Positions 16,880-25,203 of a stretch of DNA of 64,000 nt are shown piece by piece. The first letter of the stretch is position 1. Each line of letters opens with the position of its first letter. Location of the stretch: the NCBI GenBank assembly GCA_023411215.1, contig JAEYOY010000032.1:1-64000 (forward strand). Reading direction: 5' to 3'. The notes under the pieces were generated by a model. That model was not told where the DNA came from, made no database searches, and worked only from the letters and a program-made list of their open reading frames with translations. This DNA comes from Bacillota bacterium (GTDB lineage: Bacteria > Bacillota > Clostridia > Lachnospirales > Lachnospiraceae). The translations under genes and the position numbers were made by a program.

Positions 16880-17803
16880 ATGAGAAGAAAAGCGAAGCAA
16901 TTTCTGGTCCGAATCATCAGTATTATGCTTCTAGCCATGCTCTCCATATTAATTAATCAATTCATATCTGAATCTGAGAAGGAAACCTCTAAAGACGCCG
17001 TAAAACCGACTGATATTATGGAGGTACACTTTATTGATGTCGGGCAGGGTGATGCCATCTTAGTGGAAGCAGGACATTCTACAATGCTGATTGATGCAGG
17101 CGAGAATAATAAAGGCACCCTCGTCAAGGAATATTTGATTAAACAGCAAATTACAAAGCTGGATTATGTTATTGGTACCCATCCTCACAGTGATCATATC
17201 GGTGGCTTGGATACCATTCTTGATTCCTTTGAGGTCGGAACGGTTCTGATGCCTAATGTCACACATACCACCAAGACCTTTGAAGAGGTACTGGATGCAT
17301 TGGAGCGACATAATCTGAGCATCACTGCTCCCGAGGTTGGAGACCGTTACGCTCTTGGTTCGGCCAATTTTACCATTCTAGCACCGACTTTATCAGACTA
17401 TGATGAGATTAATAATTACAGTATTGCCATCAAGCTTTCTTTCGGCGATACAGCCTTTCTATTGGCGGGTGATGCAGAGAAGCTGAGCGAAGATGCAATG
17501 ATAAAAACAGGGATAAATATCTCGGCTGATGTTCTGAAGCTAAGTCACCATGGTTCTGCTTATAGCAGCAGTAATAATTTTTTGGAGGCGGTAGACCCTT
17601 CCTATTCAATTGTATGTGTGGGTAAGGATAATGAATATGGACATCCTCATGCCGAAACCCTGCAAGCCATGATTGACCATGACATCAAACTATATCGGAC
17701 AGACGAACAGGGCACTGTAGTATTTACCACCAATGGGCAGACCATTTCCGTAAATACTAAGGATTACACAATTACAGAGCAAGACTTAGAACAACGAAAG
17801 TAA
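16880..17803 (+). CDS. ComEC-like extracellular metallo-beta-lactamase-fold hydrolase
   Basis: A 307-residue protein with an N-terminal membrane anchor or signal (about residues 8-28, FLVRIISIMLLAMLSILI) and one metallo-beta-lactamase domain. The metal motif THPHSDHIGG is at about 104-113, with further ligands in LAGDAE and KLSHHGSAYSS. VHFIDVGQGDAILVEAG is the usual start of the ComEC/Rec2 C-terminal hydrolase domain, here without the channel domain. Such stand-alone proteins are thought to be extracytoplasmic nucleases or phosphodiesterases; the substrate is unknown. It is 13 bp from a DUF3006 gene, a pairing often seen in Clostridia. Confidence 0.85.
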   Translation: MRRKAKQFLVRIISIMLLAMLSILINQFISESEKETSKDAVKPTDIMEVHFIDVGQGDAILVEAGHSTMLIDAGENNKGTLVKEYLIKQQITKLDYVIGTHPHSDHIGGLDTILDSFEVGTVLMPNVTHTTKTFEEVLDALERHNLSITAPEVGDRYALGSANFTILAPTLSDYDEINNYSIAIKLSFGDTAFLLAGDAEKLSEDAMIKTGINISADVLKLSHHGSAYSSSNNFLEAVDPSYSIVCVGKDNEYGHPHAETLQAMIDHDIKLYRTDEQGTVVFTTNGQTISVNTKDYTITEQDLEQRK

Positions 17804-17816
17804 GGGAGGTTTCCTT

Positions 17817-18035
17817 ATGAAGAAGTTTATTATCGACCGTTTTGAAGGCAATTACGCAGTATGTGAGATGGAGGATAAATCCTATATCTCAATTCCAAAG
17901 TACAAGCTTCCGCTGGATTGCAGGGAGGGTGACTGCCTTTTACAGGATGCAGATGATATGTATCAAATGGATATTGAAGCAAAAACAACAAAAGAGAAAA
18001 AAATCCGAGATAAGATGAATCGGCTATTTGAATAA
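17817..18035 (+). CDS. DUF3006 domain protein
   Basis: A 72-residue protein with the typical DUF3006 opening (FIIDRFEGNYAVCEMED) and the PLDCREGDCL segment, a small beta-rich domain followed by a charged helix. Function unknown; it is commonly encoded next to ComEC-like MBL hydrolases, as here (13-bp gap, GGGAGG ribosome site). Probably translated as part of the same operon. Confidence 0.85.
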   Translation: MKKFIIDRFEGNYAVCEMEDKSYISIPKYKLPLDCREGDCLLQDADDMYQMDIEAKTTKEKKIRDKMNRLFE

Positions 18036-18054
18036 CTTTGACAAGGAGCAGATA

Positions 18055-18543
18055 ATGCAAGAATTGAGTTCCATGTACCCCGAGAACAAATCAGAGCTTT
18101 ACATACTATTGATCGAACAATTGAAAGCACTGCTGGAGGGTGAGCCTAATGTAATACCAAATCTAAGCAATGCCTCTGCACTGCTTAACGGTGCTTTGAA
18201 AGATATAAATTGGGTTGGCTTCTATCTGATGAATGGAAACGAACTGCTTTTGGGTCCCTTTCAGGGTAAGCCTGCCTGTATCCATATCCCGATTGGCAGG
18301 GGTGTATGCGGTAGCGCAGTATCTCAAAATAGAACCCAGCTGGTGAAGGACGTTCACGCCTTTCCCGGTCATATTGCCTGTGATAGTGCTTCTAATTCTG
18401 AAATTGTCATTCCATTAAGAAACGGAGCTACTATCGTAGGTGTATTAGACATAGACAGCCCCTTACTTGAACGCTTCGACGAAGAGGACAAAAAGGGGCT
18501 GGAAGCCTTTGCGGCAGTATTACAAGAGGGCTGTCATTGGTAA
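18055..18543 (+). CDS. msrC: Free methionine-(R)-sulfoxide reductase (GAF domain)
   Basis: A 162-residue GAF-domain enzyme that reduces free Met-(R)-sulfoxide. The three redox cysteines of the family are present: KPACIHIP, GRGVCGS and HIACDSAS (C75, C85 and C109 from the chosen start), along with NWVGFYL and the C-terminal VLDIDSPLLERFDEED. I chose the ATG at 18055 because AAGGAG lies seven bases upstream; a TTG at 18028 would overlap the DUF3006 gene. The 3' end overlaps the convergent shikimate kinase gene by 10 bp. Confidence 0.9.
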   Translation: MQELSSMYPENKSELYILLIEQLKALLEGEPNVIPNLSNASALLNGALKDINWVGFYLMNGNELLLGPFQGKPACIHIPIGRGVCGSAVSQNRTQLVKDVHAFPGHIACDSASNSEIVIPLRNGATIVGVLDIDSPLLERFDEEDKKGLEAFAAVLQEGCHW

Positions 18544-19037
18544 CTGTTTATCGTGTCCTTGATCTTTGACATCAGGTCCTCCATGTCAAGTTCTTCGGCA
18601 TCTATGGTGATGTGTGCATATTTCTCGTAAAGGGGGCAGCGTTCTTCGTATAAGGACTGAAGGGATTGCCCCTCCCGGAATACGACCCCACGCTGTTTGA
18701 TATTGCCCAGCCGTTTACTGATGGTACGATAGCTTAGCTGGATATATACAACCGTACCGATACTCCGCAGGTGCTCCATCGCCTTCTCACCGTATATTAC
18801 GCTTCCGCCGGTGGCTATTACCGCATTCTCTGTCTCAATACTACTATTTACCTGCTCTTCTATGGCGATTAAGCCTTCCAGACCATCACGTTCAATAATG
18901 TCTTTTAACAGACATTTCTCTCTATCTTGTATCAATAGGTCAGAATCAATAAAATGATACCCCATTACCTTAGCCAAAATTACACCGACTGTGCTTTTTC
19001 CCGCCCCGGGCATTCCAATCAGAATTATATTATTCAT
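18534..19037 (-). CDS. aroK: Shikimate kinase
   Basis: A 167-residue P-loop kinase that phosphorylates shikimate on the way to chorismate. Walker A is GMPGAGKST (8-16), the shikimate-binding Asp lies in FIDSDLLIQ, and ATGGSVIY is the Walker B-like glycine stretch. The LID contains RLGNIKQRGVVF. The open frame extends upstream to 19187, but the ATG at 19037 has AGGAAGG upstream and starts at the normal family N-terminus (MNNIILIGMPG). It stands alone and convergent to msrC, outside an aro operon. Confidence 0.88.
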   Translation of the reverse strand: MNNIILIGMPGAGKSTVGVILAKVMGYHFIDSDLLIQDREKCLLKDIIERDGLEGLIAIEEQVNSSIETENAVIATGGSVIYGEKAMEHLRSIGTVVYIQLSYRTISKRLGNIKQRGVVFREGQSLQSLYEERCPLYEKYAHITIDAEELDMEDLMSKIKDTINSYQ

Positions 19038-19236
19038 TAAAAACCTTCCTTTATTAAGTCTTCTCCGTCCAAGGTCACTATCACTCTTCTCAGAGGCTTG
19101 TTCCAAATAGTATAATACAAGCTCCGATAATAATCCAGTATAAAAATTAATAATATCCATCCTGTAGACTACATAAGACCAATTCATATAAATAATATAC
19201 GTCCATACAAATAACCTATGTTACGTATAATAATTA

Positions 19237-19365
19237 AAGGGATGTAAGCAAGTAACAGCTGCTCTTGTCTTACTACAGACATAAGTCCTTGTTACCTGTA
19301 ACATCCCTTGTCTATTACTTAATCATAGATACCTGCAAAGCTGCCCTTTGTAATTGGCTTTGCAG
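19237..19365. terminator. Two strong hairpins downstream of galT
   Basis: 19237-19309 is a long imperfect stem (AAGGGATGT with ACATCCCTT, continued by AAGTAACA with TGTTACCT). 19333-19365 is a 9-bp perfect stem (CTGCAAAGC with GCTTTGCAG). The second lies 32 bp after the galT stop and probably ends the gal transcript, though the T-run is poor. Nothing else is seen in the 360 bp between aroK and galT. Confidence 0.5.
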
Positions 19366-19396
19366 CAACTGTTATTCTATCTAACCATTGGTATCA

Positions 19397-20893
19397 CTAG
19401 GATAATGCAGCAAGAAAGCGGTCAAAGGCTGCCTGCCCCTCCGACGTTCTCTTATATACTCCGGCGTGCTCCAGAACCTTACAGAACACCTTCCCGATCT
19501 CCTCCTTCAGAATATCATCGATATTCTCCTCGTTGATCTCTGGATGTCCCGGTAAGAATTCCTCTGCCCAGTTTGCATGTTTTTCAATCTGATCATTGGA
19601 CCGAAGATCCTTGCCCAAAAGAATATAATCCTTAAGCAGGCTCATCTCCTCCTTCAGTCTTGCCGGAAGGATTGCGAGTCCCATCACCTCTATCAGTCCG
19701 ATGTTCTCCCTCTTGATATGGTGAAGCTCCTCATGAGGGTGATACAATCCCAGAGGATGCTCCTCTGTCGTTAGATTATTCCGGAGTACCAGATCCATCT
19801 CGTAATAATCTCCTCGTTTTCGGGCAATCGGTGTAATCGTATTGTGAGGTTCATTTCCTGTAAATGCATGAATTACGGCTTCTTCATCCGTATATCCGCG
19901 CCATTTTGTAAGTATGTGATCCGACAACGCTACCAGATGATCATCCTCCCTGCTGCGAAGACGAATTACTGACATCGGCCAACGGACCACTCCTGCCTCT
20001 ACCTCCTCAAAACCCTTTACTGTAAAGGTTCTTTCGATGGGAGCCTTTGCCATAGCGAATTCGTAATTGCCGCCTTGGAAATGGTCATGACTAAGAATAG
20101 ATCCTCCTACAATCGGGAGATCTGCATTGGAGCCAACAAAATAGTGAGGAAACTGCTTTACAAAATCAAGTAGCTTACGAAAGGCTGCTCGGTCTATCTG
20201 CATTGGTGTATGTTCCATGTTGAATATAATACAATGCTCATTATAATATACATAAGGCGAATATTGAAAGCCCCAATCCTGGTCATTGATTGTGATTGGT
20301 ATTACCCGATGGTTCTGTCTTGGCGGATGATCCACTCTTCCGGCATAACCCACATTCTCCGCACACAGCAGGCACTTCGGATAACCACTGTGCTTTGCAT
20401 TCTTCGCTGCGGCGATCGCCTTAGGATCCTTCTCCGGTTTTGACAGGTTGATGGTGATATCCAAATCACCGTACTGTGACTCGGTAATCCATTTGATATC
20501 CTTCTTGATACGGTATCTACGGATGTAGTCGTTATCCTGACTGAACCGGTAGTAGTAGTCCGTTGCTTTCCTCGGAGACTCCTGATAAAGCCCCCAGAAA
20601 TGTTTTGATACTACGCTGGGCGGTGGTGTTAATACTCCCATGATCTTCGTATCAAACAGATCACGATATACAATACCGTTCTCCTTCATAATCCCCTTCT
20701 CGTAGGAATAATCTAGCATGGAGTTCAATATCTTCTCCAGATCAAGCTGCTCCGGATTAACCTCACACTCATTAAAATCCTCCAGATCAAACAATTCCAG
20801 CAGCCGATTCACGGCATATATCTTATCTTCTCTCTCTATCAGACCGGTTCTTTCTGCGTACATAACCAGTTTGGTAATTTGCTCATAAATCAT
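19397..20893 (-). CDS. galT: UDP-glucose--hexose-1-phosphate uridylyltransferase (type 2 GalT)
   Basis: A 498-residue enzyme of the Firmicutes GalT2 class, longer than and different from the E. coli type. Features are the N-terminal all-helical region (1-100), KCLLCAENVGYAGR, and the catalytic area with VGSNADLPIVGGSILSHDHFQGG. It ends with the typical IGLIEVMGLAILPARLK. It exchanges UMP between UDP-glucose and galactose 1-phosphate in the Leloir pathway. It is last in a galK-galE-galT series (59-bp gap from galE). Confidence 0.95.
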   Translation of the reverse strand: MIYEQITKLVMYAERTGLIEREDKIYAVNRLLELFDLEDFNECEVNPEQLDLEKILNSMLDYSYEKGIMKENGIVYRDLFDTKIMGVLTPPPSVVSKHFWGLYQESPRKATDYYYRFSQDNDYIRRYRIKKDIKWITESQYGDLDITINLSKPEKDPKAIAAAKNAKHSGYPKCLLCAENVGYAGRVDHPPRQNHRVIPITINDQDWGFQYSPYVYYNEHCIIFNMEHTPMQIDRAAFRKLLDFVKQFPHYFVGSNADLPIVGGSILSHDHFQGGNYEFAMAKAPIERTFTVKGFEEVEAGVVRWPMSVIRLRSREDDHLVALSDHILTKWRGYTDEEAVIHAFTGNEPHNTITPIARKRGDYYEMDLVLRNNLTTEEHPLGLYHPHEELHHIKRENIGLIEVMGLAILPARLKEEMSLLKDYILLGKDLRSNDQIEKHANWAEEFLPGHPEINEENIDDILKEEIGKVFCKVLEHAGVYKRTSEGQAAFDRFLAALS

Positions 20894-20952
20894 ATGTAAT
20901 TCCTTTCATTCAAGCATGGCATGCTGCATCTTTGAGCTAGCCAAAAATCTAC

Positions 20953-21939
20953 CTACTTATAACCCAAAGGATGATTCTTATGCCAGATCCAAGCAGAGGA
21001 GATAATCTCCTCAAGGTCTGCATGCTGCGGTTTCCATCCGAGGATCGTCCTCGCCTTTTCGCTGGAGGCGATAAGCTTCGCAGGATCACCAGCACGTCTC
21101 GGAACTGTCTCAGCCTTAATCGGATGTCCGGTTACCTTTCTTGCCGCATCAATAACCTCCTTCACGGTAAAGCCTACACCGTTACCCAGATTGAAGATAT
21201 TACTCTCCTTCCCCTGCATCAGATACTCCACCGCCAGGATATGAGCCTGTGCCAAATCAGTCACATGGATGTAATCACGTACACAAGTACCATCCTTGGT
21301 ATCGTAATCCTCTCCAAAGATACTGATGGATGACCGTTGTCCGTTGGCTACCTGAAGTATTAAGGGAATCAGATGGGATTCCGGATCATGAGCCTCTCCG
21401 ATGGTTCCACTCTTATGAGCCCCACAGGCATTAAAATAACGAAGGGATACATAGTTCAGCTTGTGAGCGGCCGAGGTCCAATGGAACATTTTCTCCATAG
21501 AAAGCTTTGTCTCCCCATAAGTATTGGTCGGCATAGTGCGATCTGTCTCCAGAATAGGAACTCTCTCAGGTTCGCCGTAAGTCGCCGCTGTAGAGGAGAA
21601 TACAATTTTATCTATCTTATGTGCTACCATGGATTCCAGAAGAACCTTGGTTCCGCATAAATTATTATCATAATATTTTAAAGGATTCACCATACTCTCA
21701 CCCACCAGTGAATTCGCCGCAAAGTGGATTACTGCATCGATCTTCTCCTTATCAAAAACACTGTCAATGAATTCGCGATTACGAATATCTCCCTGGTAGA
21801 AGCGCGCTTTCGGATGTACGGCACGAATATATCCGGTCTCCAGATTATCCACGATAACAACCTCATCGCCACGGTCAATTAATTCATAAGCAGTATGGGA
21901 ACCAATGTAGCCTGCACCGCCAAGTACCAAAATCGTCAT
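20953..21939 (-). CDS. galE: UDP-glucose 4-epimerase
   Basis: A 328-residue extended short-chain dehydrogenase. The NAD-binding GGAGYIGSH is at 7-15, the catalytic SSTAATYGEP and YGETKLSMEK (Y-x3-K, about 145-150) are present, and the C-terminus (WKPQHADLEEIISSAWIWHKNHP) is standard. It interconverts UDP-galactose and UDP-glucose. Start ATG with AAGGAGG upstream. Middle gene of the gal operon, 37 bp after galK. Confidence 0.96.
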   Translation of the reverse strand: MTILVLGGAGYIGSHTAYELIDRGDEVVIVDNLETGYIRAVHPKARFYQGDIRNREFIDSVFDKEKIDAVIHFAANSLVGESMVNPLKYYDNNLCGTKVLLESMVAHKIDKIVFSSTAATYGEPERVPILETDRTMPTNTYGETKLSMEKMFHWTSAAHKLNYVSLRYFNACGAHKSGTIGEAHDPESHLIPLILQVANGQRSSISIFGEDYDTKDGTCVRDYIHVTDLAQAHILAVEYLMQGKESNIFNLGNGVGFTVKEVIDAARKVTGHPIKAETVPRRAGDPAKLIASSEKARTILGWKPQHADLEEIISSAWIWHKNHPLGYK

Positions 21940-21976
21940 AGTAAAACCTCCTTATCTATCTGAACAAGTCAATCTC

Positions 21977-23143
21977 TTATAATATAATCGGACCATCGCC
22001 CACTTCAACTACATAAAAGGCTGCCAGGTAACCGATTTTCTCATTATATTCCTTACCTACATTCTTAATAAATGCATCCACTGCTGCTTCCTTCACGATA
22101 CTTACTGCACAACCGCCAAAGCCGGCACCGGTCATTCTTGCACCGACGACACCCTCTTGTCTTAATGCTGCTTCCACGATGGTATCAAGCTCTATACCGG
22201 TAACCTCATAATCATCTCGAAGAGAATTATGGGACGCAATCATCAGCTGTCCAAAGAGTGTCAGATCATTCTTCTTTAAAGCAGCCACTGCCTTGATGGT
22301 TCTCTGATTCTCATAAACCGCATGCTTTGCACGCTTTCTCTGAACCGGATCCTTAATATCCTCTTTATATTCCTCATACTGCTCCTCTGTCAGCTCGCCA
22401 AGGGCTGTTACCGGAAGTACCTTCTGAAGATCACGGAGAGCAGCCTCGCACTCGCTTCTTCTCTCATTATATTTAGAATCTCCAAGACCACGTTTCTTAT
22501 TAGTATTCATGATTACTATCTTGGCATCACCAAGCTCAAGGGGCGCATAATCGTAAGATAGGTCTGCCGTATCGAGGAAAATGGCATGATTCCTTTTACC
22601 CATAGCTACCGCAAACTGATCCATAATTCCACAGTTTACTCCGTTAAAATTGTTTTCAGAGTATTGGCTGATCAGCGCAAGCTCGGTATTCGTTATCTCT
22701 AATTGGAATAAATTCTTTAAGATAAAACCAGTCAACACTTCTAAGGAAGCGGAGGAGGATAAACCCGAGGCATTGGGGATATTACCAAAATATAATACAT
22801 CCATACCACCGACTATCGGATAGCCCTTCTTCTGCAAAGCCCAGATGACACCCTTGGGATAATTCGCCCAATTATCTTCCACCTTTAATTCCAGATTGTG
22901 AATGGAACTCTCAATTATTCCAAGATCTTTGAAATTCAGAGAACAGAAACGCAGCCTGTCATCATTTCTCTTTCTTGCCACCGCGTAGGTCCCGATGGTC
23001 AATGCGCATGGAAACACATGCCCTCCGTTATAATCGGTATGTTCACCGATCAGGTTCACTCTGCCCGGTGCAAAATATACCTGATATTCACCTTCCTTAC
23101 CAAAAACCTCTTCAAACTTCTGAAGCAGCTCCTTCTTCATCAT
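21977..23143 (-). CDS. galK: Galactokinase
   Basis: A 388-residue GHMP kinase. The galactokinase signature GRVNLIGEHTDYNGG is at about 27-42, the phosphate loop GLSSSASLE at about 127, and the third motif GARMTGAGFGGCAVS at about 340. It phosphorylates galactose at C1. Two adjacent in-frame ATG codons (23143 and 23140) both fit the GGAGGAG site. First gene of the gal operon; the promoter lies in the AT-rich region upstream (23144-23421). Confidence 0.96.
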   Translation of the reverse strand: MMKKELLQKFEEVFGKEGEYQVYFAPGRVNLIGEHTDYNGGHVFPCALTIGTYAVARKRNDDRLRFCSLNFKDLGIIESSIHNLELKVEDNWANYPKGVIWALQKKGYPIVGGMDVLYFGNIPNASGLSSSASLEVLTGFILKNLFQLEITNTELALISQYSENNFNGVNCGIMDQFAVAMGKRNHAIFLDTADLSYDYAPLELGDAKIVIMNTNKKRGLGDSKYNERRSECEAALRDLQKVLPVTALGELTEEQYEEYKEDIKDPVQRKRAKHAVYENQRTIKAVAALKKNDLTLFGQLMIASHNSLRDDYEVTGIELDTIVEAALRQEGVVGARMTGAGFGGCAVSIVKEAAVDAFIKNVGKEYNEKIGYLAAFYVVEVGDGPIIL

Positions 23144-23248
23144 TCATTCTCCTCCTTCTTTTATAATCTATGATTAGTGCATCATTATTTTGAGAAAACT
23201 TACATGCATTTCAATCTGCTTGTATTCGTTATAAAGTATGCTATTATG

Positions 23249-23379
23249 CTATTTGTTTTATAATCATATATACCATTAATTTATAATCATATCCTGGACT
23301 GAATTAGCACTGTAAGATCTATTTGTTTCATAATTTCTGTTATATAACATATTTTCTGTTTGTTTGATTATATAATACA
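23249..23379. promoter_or_regulatory. Gal operon upstream region with repeated TTTGTTT(N)ATAAT words
   Basis: Three similar words lie upstream of galK: ATTTGTTTTATAATC at 23251-23265, ATTTGTTTCATAATT at 23321-23335 and GTTTGTTTGATTATA at 23359-23373. The first two are spaced 70 bp, about seven helical turns. They could be binding sites for a local regulator such as the ArsR-type protein encoded next door, or simply AT-rich promoter sequence. Confidence 0.35.
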
Positions 23380-23421
23380 CCTCTCTACCAATTTTGTAAA
23401 GAGGCTTCTTACCATAATCCA

Positions 23422-24345
23422 TTATTTAAATACGATTTTCATGATAATATTTTGAGGGTAATCGCCAAAGCCTTCTCCGAACAGATTCATGCCGCCTGAG
23501 TGTTTCGCGTCCTCTTTTATTCCAATTCGAACCGAAATATAATCCTTCCCGGTAAGAGAAAAATATGCTAGCCCTTCATCCATAGTTTTCTCATCCTCTA
23601 AATAACAGCCTTGTTCTGTTATACCCCAGGTTTTCAGTATACCATACTGGGTATTCTTATCCGGCCACCAATCCGGATTTAGCTTGCCCCTTCTGCCACC
23701 GTAATCGCTCTGACAGTTCCAGGTTCCAACCTCCAGACCATTTACCCATAAGGTAATATCCGAAGGATAATTCAGATTAAACTCATGATCCTCTGAACAT
23801 AGTTCCATAGAAAGCTCAATACGTTGAACTTCCTTCCCGATGATAGAATTCGTCGGGAAGCGATATTCCAGGTACCCTCGTCCAATCCAAATCAGCTGTG
23901 CTTCACTACGTTCCGGAAGATAAAAACACCTGGGATCATCCTCGGTGCCAATCGGACCCTTAATGCTTGCAATACCGCAGGTAGGTTCAATCTGATAATC
24001 AACATAGCTACCGATTGGCATCTTGATAATCTCTTCCTCCTGCTCCAGGTTCTTCGTTGTATTCATCTCTACATAGATATGGTCAAGTACAATATGGCAT
24101 AGTTTCATCGATCCTCGAATACCAGGCTGTAATGAGGTCTTAATCATACCGGCCTCCTCCAGTACCTTTACATGAGCCGCCGAGGAAGATGCCGGAATAT
24201 CTAAAAGCTCAGCAATCTCATTCACATTCAAATCCTTATGACGGAGCTGTCTTAGTATCTCAATCCGGGTCTCAGAGGATAGCGCCTTTGAGACGGATGC
24301 CAGATTCTCTATATCATCCAAATTCATTTTTATTGTTTGTATCAT
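23422..24345 (-). CDS. ArsR-type winged-helix regulator with large C-terminal domain
   Basis: A 307-residue protein. Residues about 10-80 are an ArsR-like winged helix (ALSSETRIEILRQLRHKDLNVNEIAELLDIPASSSAAHVKVLEEAGMI). The remaining 220 residues are rich in beta and aromatic residues (YLEYRFPTNSI, ITLWVNGLEVGTWNCQSDYGGRRGKLNPDWWPD) and resemble a ligand-binding sandwich. No metal-binding Cys cluster is seen in the HTH, so it is unlikely to be a metal sensor. Its place upstream of galK suggests sugar control. Start ATG with AGAGGAAA upstream. Confidence 0.75.
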   Translation of the reverse strand: MIQTIKMNLDDIENLASVSKALSSETRIEILRQLRHKDLNVNEIAELLDIPASSSAAHVKVLEEAGMIKTSLQPGIRGSMKLCHIVLDHIYVEMNTTKNLEQEEEIIKMPIGSYVDYQIEPTCGIASIKGPIGTEDDPRCFYLPERSEAQLIWIGRGYLEYRFPTNSIIGKEVQRIELSMELCSEDHEFNLNYPSDITLWVNGLEVGTWNCQSDYGGRRGKLNPDWWPDKNTQYGILKTWGITEQGCYLEDEKTMDEGLAYFSLTGKDYISVRIGIKEDAKHSGGMNLFGEGFGDYPQNIIMKIVFK

Positions 24346-24411
24346 AGCAAATTTCCTCTAATTCTAATAGTATATATTGATATAAATTAAAAACGAAACA
24401 TCCCGAAGGGA

Positions 24412-24876
24412 TCAGCCTTCCGTACACTCGTTATCCTGATTTGATAACATCTGGATACCACGATGTTCAACCGCAGTGGAGAACACAATCTGAGTGCTTG
24501 TCTTACCGAACTTTTGAACCTCACCGATGAAAGCATCCAAATCCATGGTGCTTTGAAACCCCACTTTGATTAACATCGAGAAATTTCCAGTAACACAATT
24601 ACATTCCATTACATTTGGACATGCCTTGATAAAAGGATAGAACTCTGGTTTCTGGCTAGGTGCAACCTCCAGATTGATAAATGCAGTAATATGGTGCCCA
24701 AGCTTCAGCCAATCAATATCGGTATGATAACCTTTAATGATTCCCTGCTTTTCTAAACGTGTAATTCTTGCCGCTACGGCCGGCGAGGATAAAAAGACCT
24801 TCTCCGCTAATTGCTTTAACGGCACCCTGGCATTCTCCTGCAACATAATTAACAATTGCTTATCAATATGATCCAC
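24412..24876 (-). CDS. Lrp/AsnC-family transcriptional regulator
   Basis: A 154-residue regulator with an AsnC-type helix-turn-helix (IDKQLLIMLQENARVPLKQLAEKVFLSSPAVAARITRLEKQGIIKGY) and a C-terminal RAM ligand-binding domain (FINLEVAPSQ, then VMECNCVTGNFSMLIKVGFQSTMDLDAFI). Start codon GTG with TGGAGGGATA upstream. Its stop is 66 bp before the ArsR-type gene in the same direction. The amino-acid ligand and targets cannot be read from sequence. Confidence 0.9.
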   Translation of the reverse strand: MDHIDKQLLIMLQENARVPLKQLAEKVFLSSPAVAARITRLEKQGIIKGYHTDIDWLKLGHHITAFINLEVAPSQKPEFYPFIKACPNVMECNCVTGNFSMLIKVGFQSTMDLDAFIGEVQKFGKTSTQIVFSTAVEHRGIQMLSNQDNECTEG

Positions 24877-25203
24877 ACTATCCCTCCATTCTGCCGTAAA
24901 CCCGCGAAATTGAGCGGCAGCACAAATTTGTAGATTGTAATATTAGAGATTTTTCAATCTATCCTCACGTCTCAAATGTATAATAATACCTAATTCTAAC
25001 CCCACCTACTATGAAATGCAAGAAAAGATTTAATGTAAAGTTTGTGAAATGATCAGTAATTATTACTTTATTGCTTTTATATGTATTCGGAGTACCTCTA
25101 CTGAAGAAATCTATGAAAAAAACCAGGATAAGAATATGCCGGCCGGACCAACAAATTCTTATCCTGGTTTCTCAAACAATTATATATAATTTTCCTTATT
25201 AAT
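24877..25203. other. Intergenic region before apbE
   Basis: About 330 bp of AT-rich DNA. Apart from the apbE terminator at its right side, I see no gene or recognisable RNA element. It must also hold the promoter of the Lrp-family gene, which I could not define. Confidence 0.5.
25115..25169 (-). terminator. Intrinsic terminator of the electron-transfer locus (apbE end)
   Basis: A 15-bp perfect stem: AACCAGGATAAGAAT (25121-25135) with ATTCTTATCCTGGTT (25155-25169). On the minus strand it is followed by a run of seven T. It lies 35 bp past the apbE stop. Confidence 0.9.

Noticed and set aside
19038..19187. 50-residue N-terminal extension of shikimate kinase
   Set aside because: The extension has no family similarity, and a strong ribosome site precedes the internal ATG at 19037.
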